Shown in pieces: positions 62,980 through 64,000 of a stretch of DNA of 64,000 nt; position 1 is the first letter of the stretch; the number at the start of each line of letters is the position of its first letter. Made by a program: the position numbers and the translations under genes. The notes under the pieces were generated by a model, which searched no databases, was not told where the DNA came from, and saw only the letters and a program-made list of their open reading frames with translations. The DNA comes from Massilia aquatica (GTDB lineage: Bacteria > Pseudomonadota > Gammaproteobacteria > Burkholderiales > Burkholderiaceae_D): positions 1-64,000 of the forward strand of contig NZ_VVIW01000018.1 of NCBI RefSeq assembly GCF_011682045.1, read 5' to 3'.

Positions 62980-63996
62980 ATGAATGACATCGACATGACA
63001 TCCTCCTGGTTACAGCAGCACGACAGCGCTACCGTGGTCATTTTCCGCGCGCTCCAGCTTGGCGATATGCTGTGCGCGGTGCCAGCCCTGCGCGCCCTGC
63101 GCACGGCCCTGCCTCGGGCGCGCATCAGCCTGGTCGGTTTACCCTGGGCGGAGCAGTTCGCCAGCCGGTTCAGGCGCTATATCGACGAGTTCATTGTGTT
63201 TCCCGGACACGCGGCGTTTCCCGAACAGCCGGTCAGGCTCGACCAGCTGCATGATTTTTACGCGGGCATGCGCGCGCGCCGCTTCGACCTGGCCCTGCAG
63301 ATGCATGGCAACGGCCAGCACAGCAACGCCATTGTGCGGGCCTTCGGCGCGCGCGCGATGGCGGGCTTCGGGGCGGGTCCGGGCGGCAAGGATGAGTACC
63401 TGATTGCCTTTCCGGACACCGGCGCGGAGCCGCTGCGGCTGCTGGCGCTGGCCACCGGGCTTGGTGCCCCGGCGTGCGGCGCGCAACTCGAATTTCCGAT
63501 CACCGGGGCGGACCAGCGGGAGCTGGAAGCGAGCGGCATCACCTGCGGCCTGGCGCCGGGCAGCTACCTGTGCATCCACCCCGGCGCGCGCTCGGCCGAC
63601 AAGTGCTGGCCGCCAGCCCGGTTTGCGGCAGTGGCGGACCAGCTTGCGATCGACCGGAGGCTCACCACGGTGCTGACCGGTTCGCCCGCCGAGGCGCCGC
63701 TGACGGCCGCCGTGGGGCGCCTGATGCGGCGTGCGCCGGTCGATGCCGCCGGGCCGCTGTCGATCGGCGCCATGGCGGCCTTGATGAGCCGGGCGCGCCT
63801 GCTGATTTGCAACGATACGGGGGTGTCCCACATTGCCGCCGGGCTCGGACTGCGCAGCGTAGTTATTTTCAGCAAGGCCGATATCCGCCGCTGGGCGCCG
63901 CTCGACCAGCAATTGCACCGCTGCCTGTGGGACCCGTTCGGCGAGCAGGCGCAGACCGTGATCGATCAGGCAAGGGCATTGCTGAGGTTGCGGTAA
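62980..63996 (+). CDS. Glycosyltransferase family 9 (heptosyltransferase-like)
   Basis: 338 residues, ending 4 bases before the window edge. The GT9 fold (GT-B): VVIFRALQLGDMLCAVPALRALR (about 19-41, with the RALQLGD form of the sugar-acceptor loop), FDLALQMHGNGQHSN, YLCIHPGARSADKCWPPARFA (nucleotide-sugar site with PGA-R-S-x-K), and LLICNDTGVSHIAAGLGLRSVVIF with the D-T-G-x-x-H motif. It probably adds heptose or a related sugar to LPS core or to a protein. It stands alone at the edge, so its operon is unknown. Confidence 0.9.
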   Translation: MNDIDMTSSWLQQHDSATVVIFRALQLGDMLCAVPALRALRTALPRARISLVGLPWAEQFASRFRRYIDEFIVFPGHAAFPEQPVRLDQLHDFYAGMRARRFDLALQMHGNGQHSNAIVRAFGARAMAGFGAGPGGKDEYLIAFPDTGAEPLRLLALATGLGAPACGAQLEFPITGADQRELEASGITCGLAPGSYLCIHPGARSADKCWPPARFAAVADQLAIDRRLTTVLTGSPAEAPLTAAVGRLMRRAPVDAAGPLSIGAMAALMSRARLLICNDTGVSHIAAGLGLRSVVIFSKADIRRWAPLDQQLHRCLWDPFGEQAQTVIDQARALLRLR

Positions 63997-64000
63997 GCGG

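Overview
The window looks like a chromosomal segment of a betaproteobacterium of the Oxalobacteraceae (Massilia / Duganella / Janthinobacterium type). The evidence is high GC with strong GC3 bias, the gene order yidD-rnpA-rpmH // dnaA-dnaN-gyrB, an ECF42/DGPF operon, and many GGDEF/EAL, Hpt and sensor-kinase genes. The species assignment is inference. The gene functions come from motifs I could read.

Core region (about 11.1-21.3 kb): this is the replication-origin neighbourhood. mnmE, yidC, yidD, rnpA and rpmH read leftward; dnaA, dnaN and gyrB read rightward. The 643-base gap between rpmH and dnaA has one perfect DnaA box and is the most likely oriC. Two about 95%-identical, 120-base, inverted-repeat-bounded elements flank dnaA, and a different nested palindrome sits between dnaN and gyrB.

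Left flank (0-11 kb): a possible transposase tail; an aldo/keto reductase with an FrmR/CsoR-like regulator; pssA; a CAP-domain lipoprotein; an Hpt protein; a DUF1439 lipoprotein; then an operon of a VOC protein, two DGPF/YCII proteins and an ECF42 sigma factor, read from a promoter that matches the ECF42 motif and beginning with an 18-codon ORF. After that come an EAL phosphodiesterase, a NADAR protein and a secreted HEAT-like protein.

Right of gyrB (21.3-34 kb): an accessory, defence-like zone. It has a McrB-N-like/HNH nuclease, an AAA ATPase translationally coupled to a DUF4276 (TOPRIM-like) protein, a secreted protein with four C-x6-C repeats, then DUF2760, two divergent Hsp70s, a Helicase_C_3-like protein and a McrA-like HNH nuclease in one direction. 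Next are pldA, a PspA/DUF2491/Ser-rich membrane protein operon (YjfJ/YjfK-like), a lone phage-CII-like regulator, a diguanylate cyclase and a D-lactate dehydrogenase.

41.4-47.1 kb is an orphan type VI secretion cargo module: VgrG, PAAR, DUF4123 adaptor, a small unknown, a pesticin/T4-lysozyme-type effector and a periplasmic immunity candidate. The distal, cargo half is strikingly AT-rich. 48.6-52.2 kb is an overlapping phosphorelay operon (GAF-PAS-PAS kinase, receiver, Hpt, receiver). 52.5-64 kb holds a DUF4410 lipoprotein, an atypical tRNA-Cys, a beta-helix protein, a cation/proton antiporter, small envelope proteins, an IS5-type transposase remnant, a thioredoxin-fold protein, an AsmA protein, nudC and a heptosyltransferase-like glycosyltransferase.
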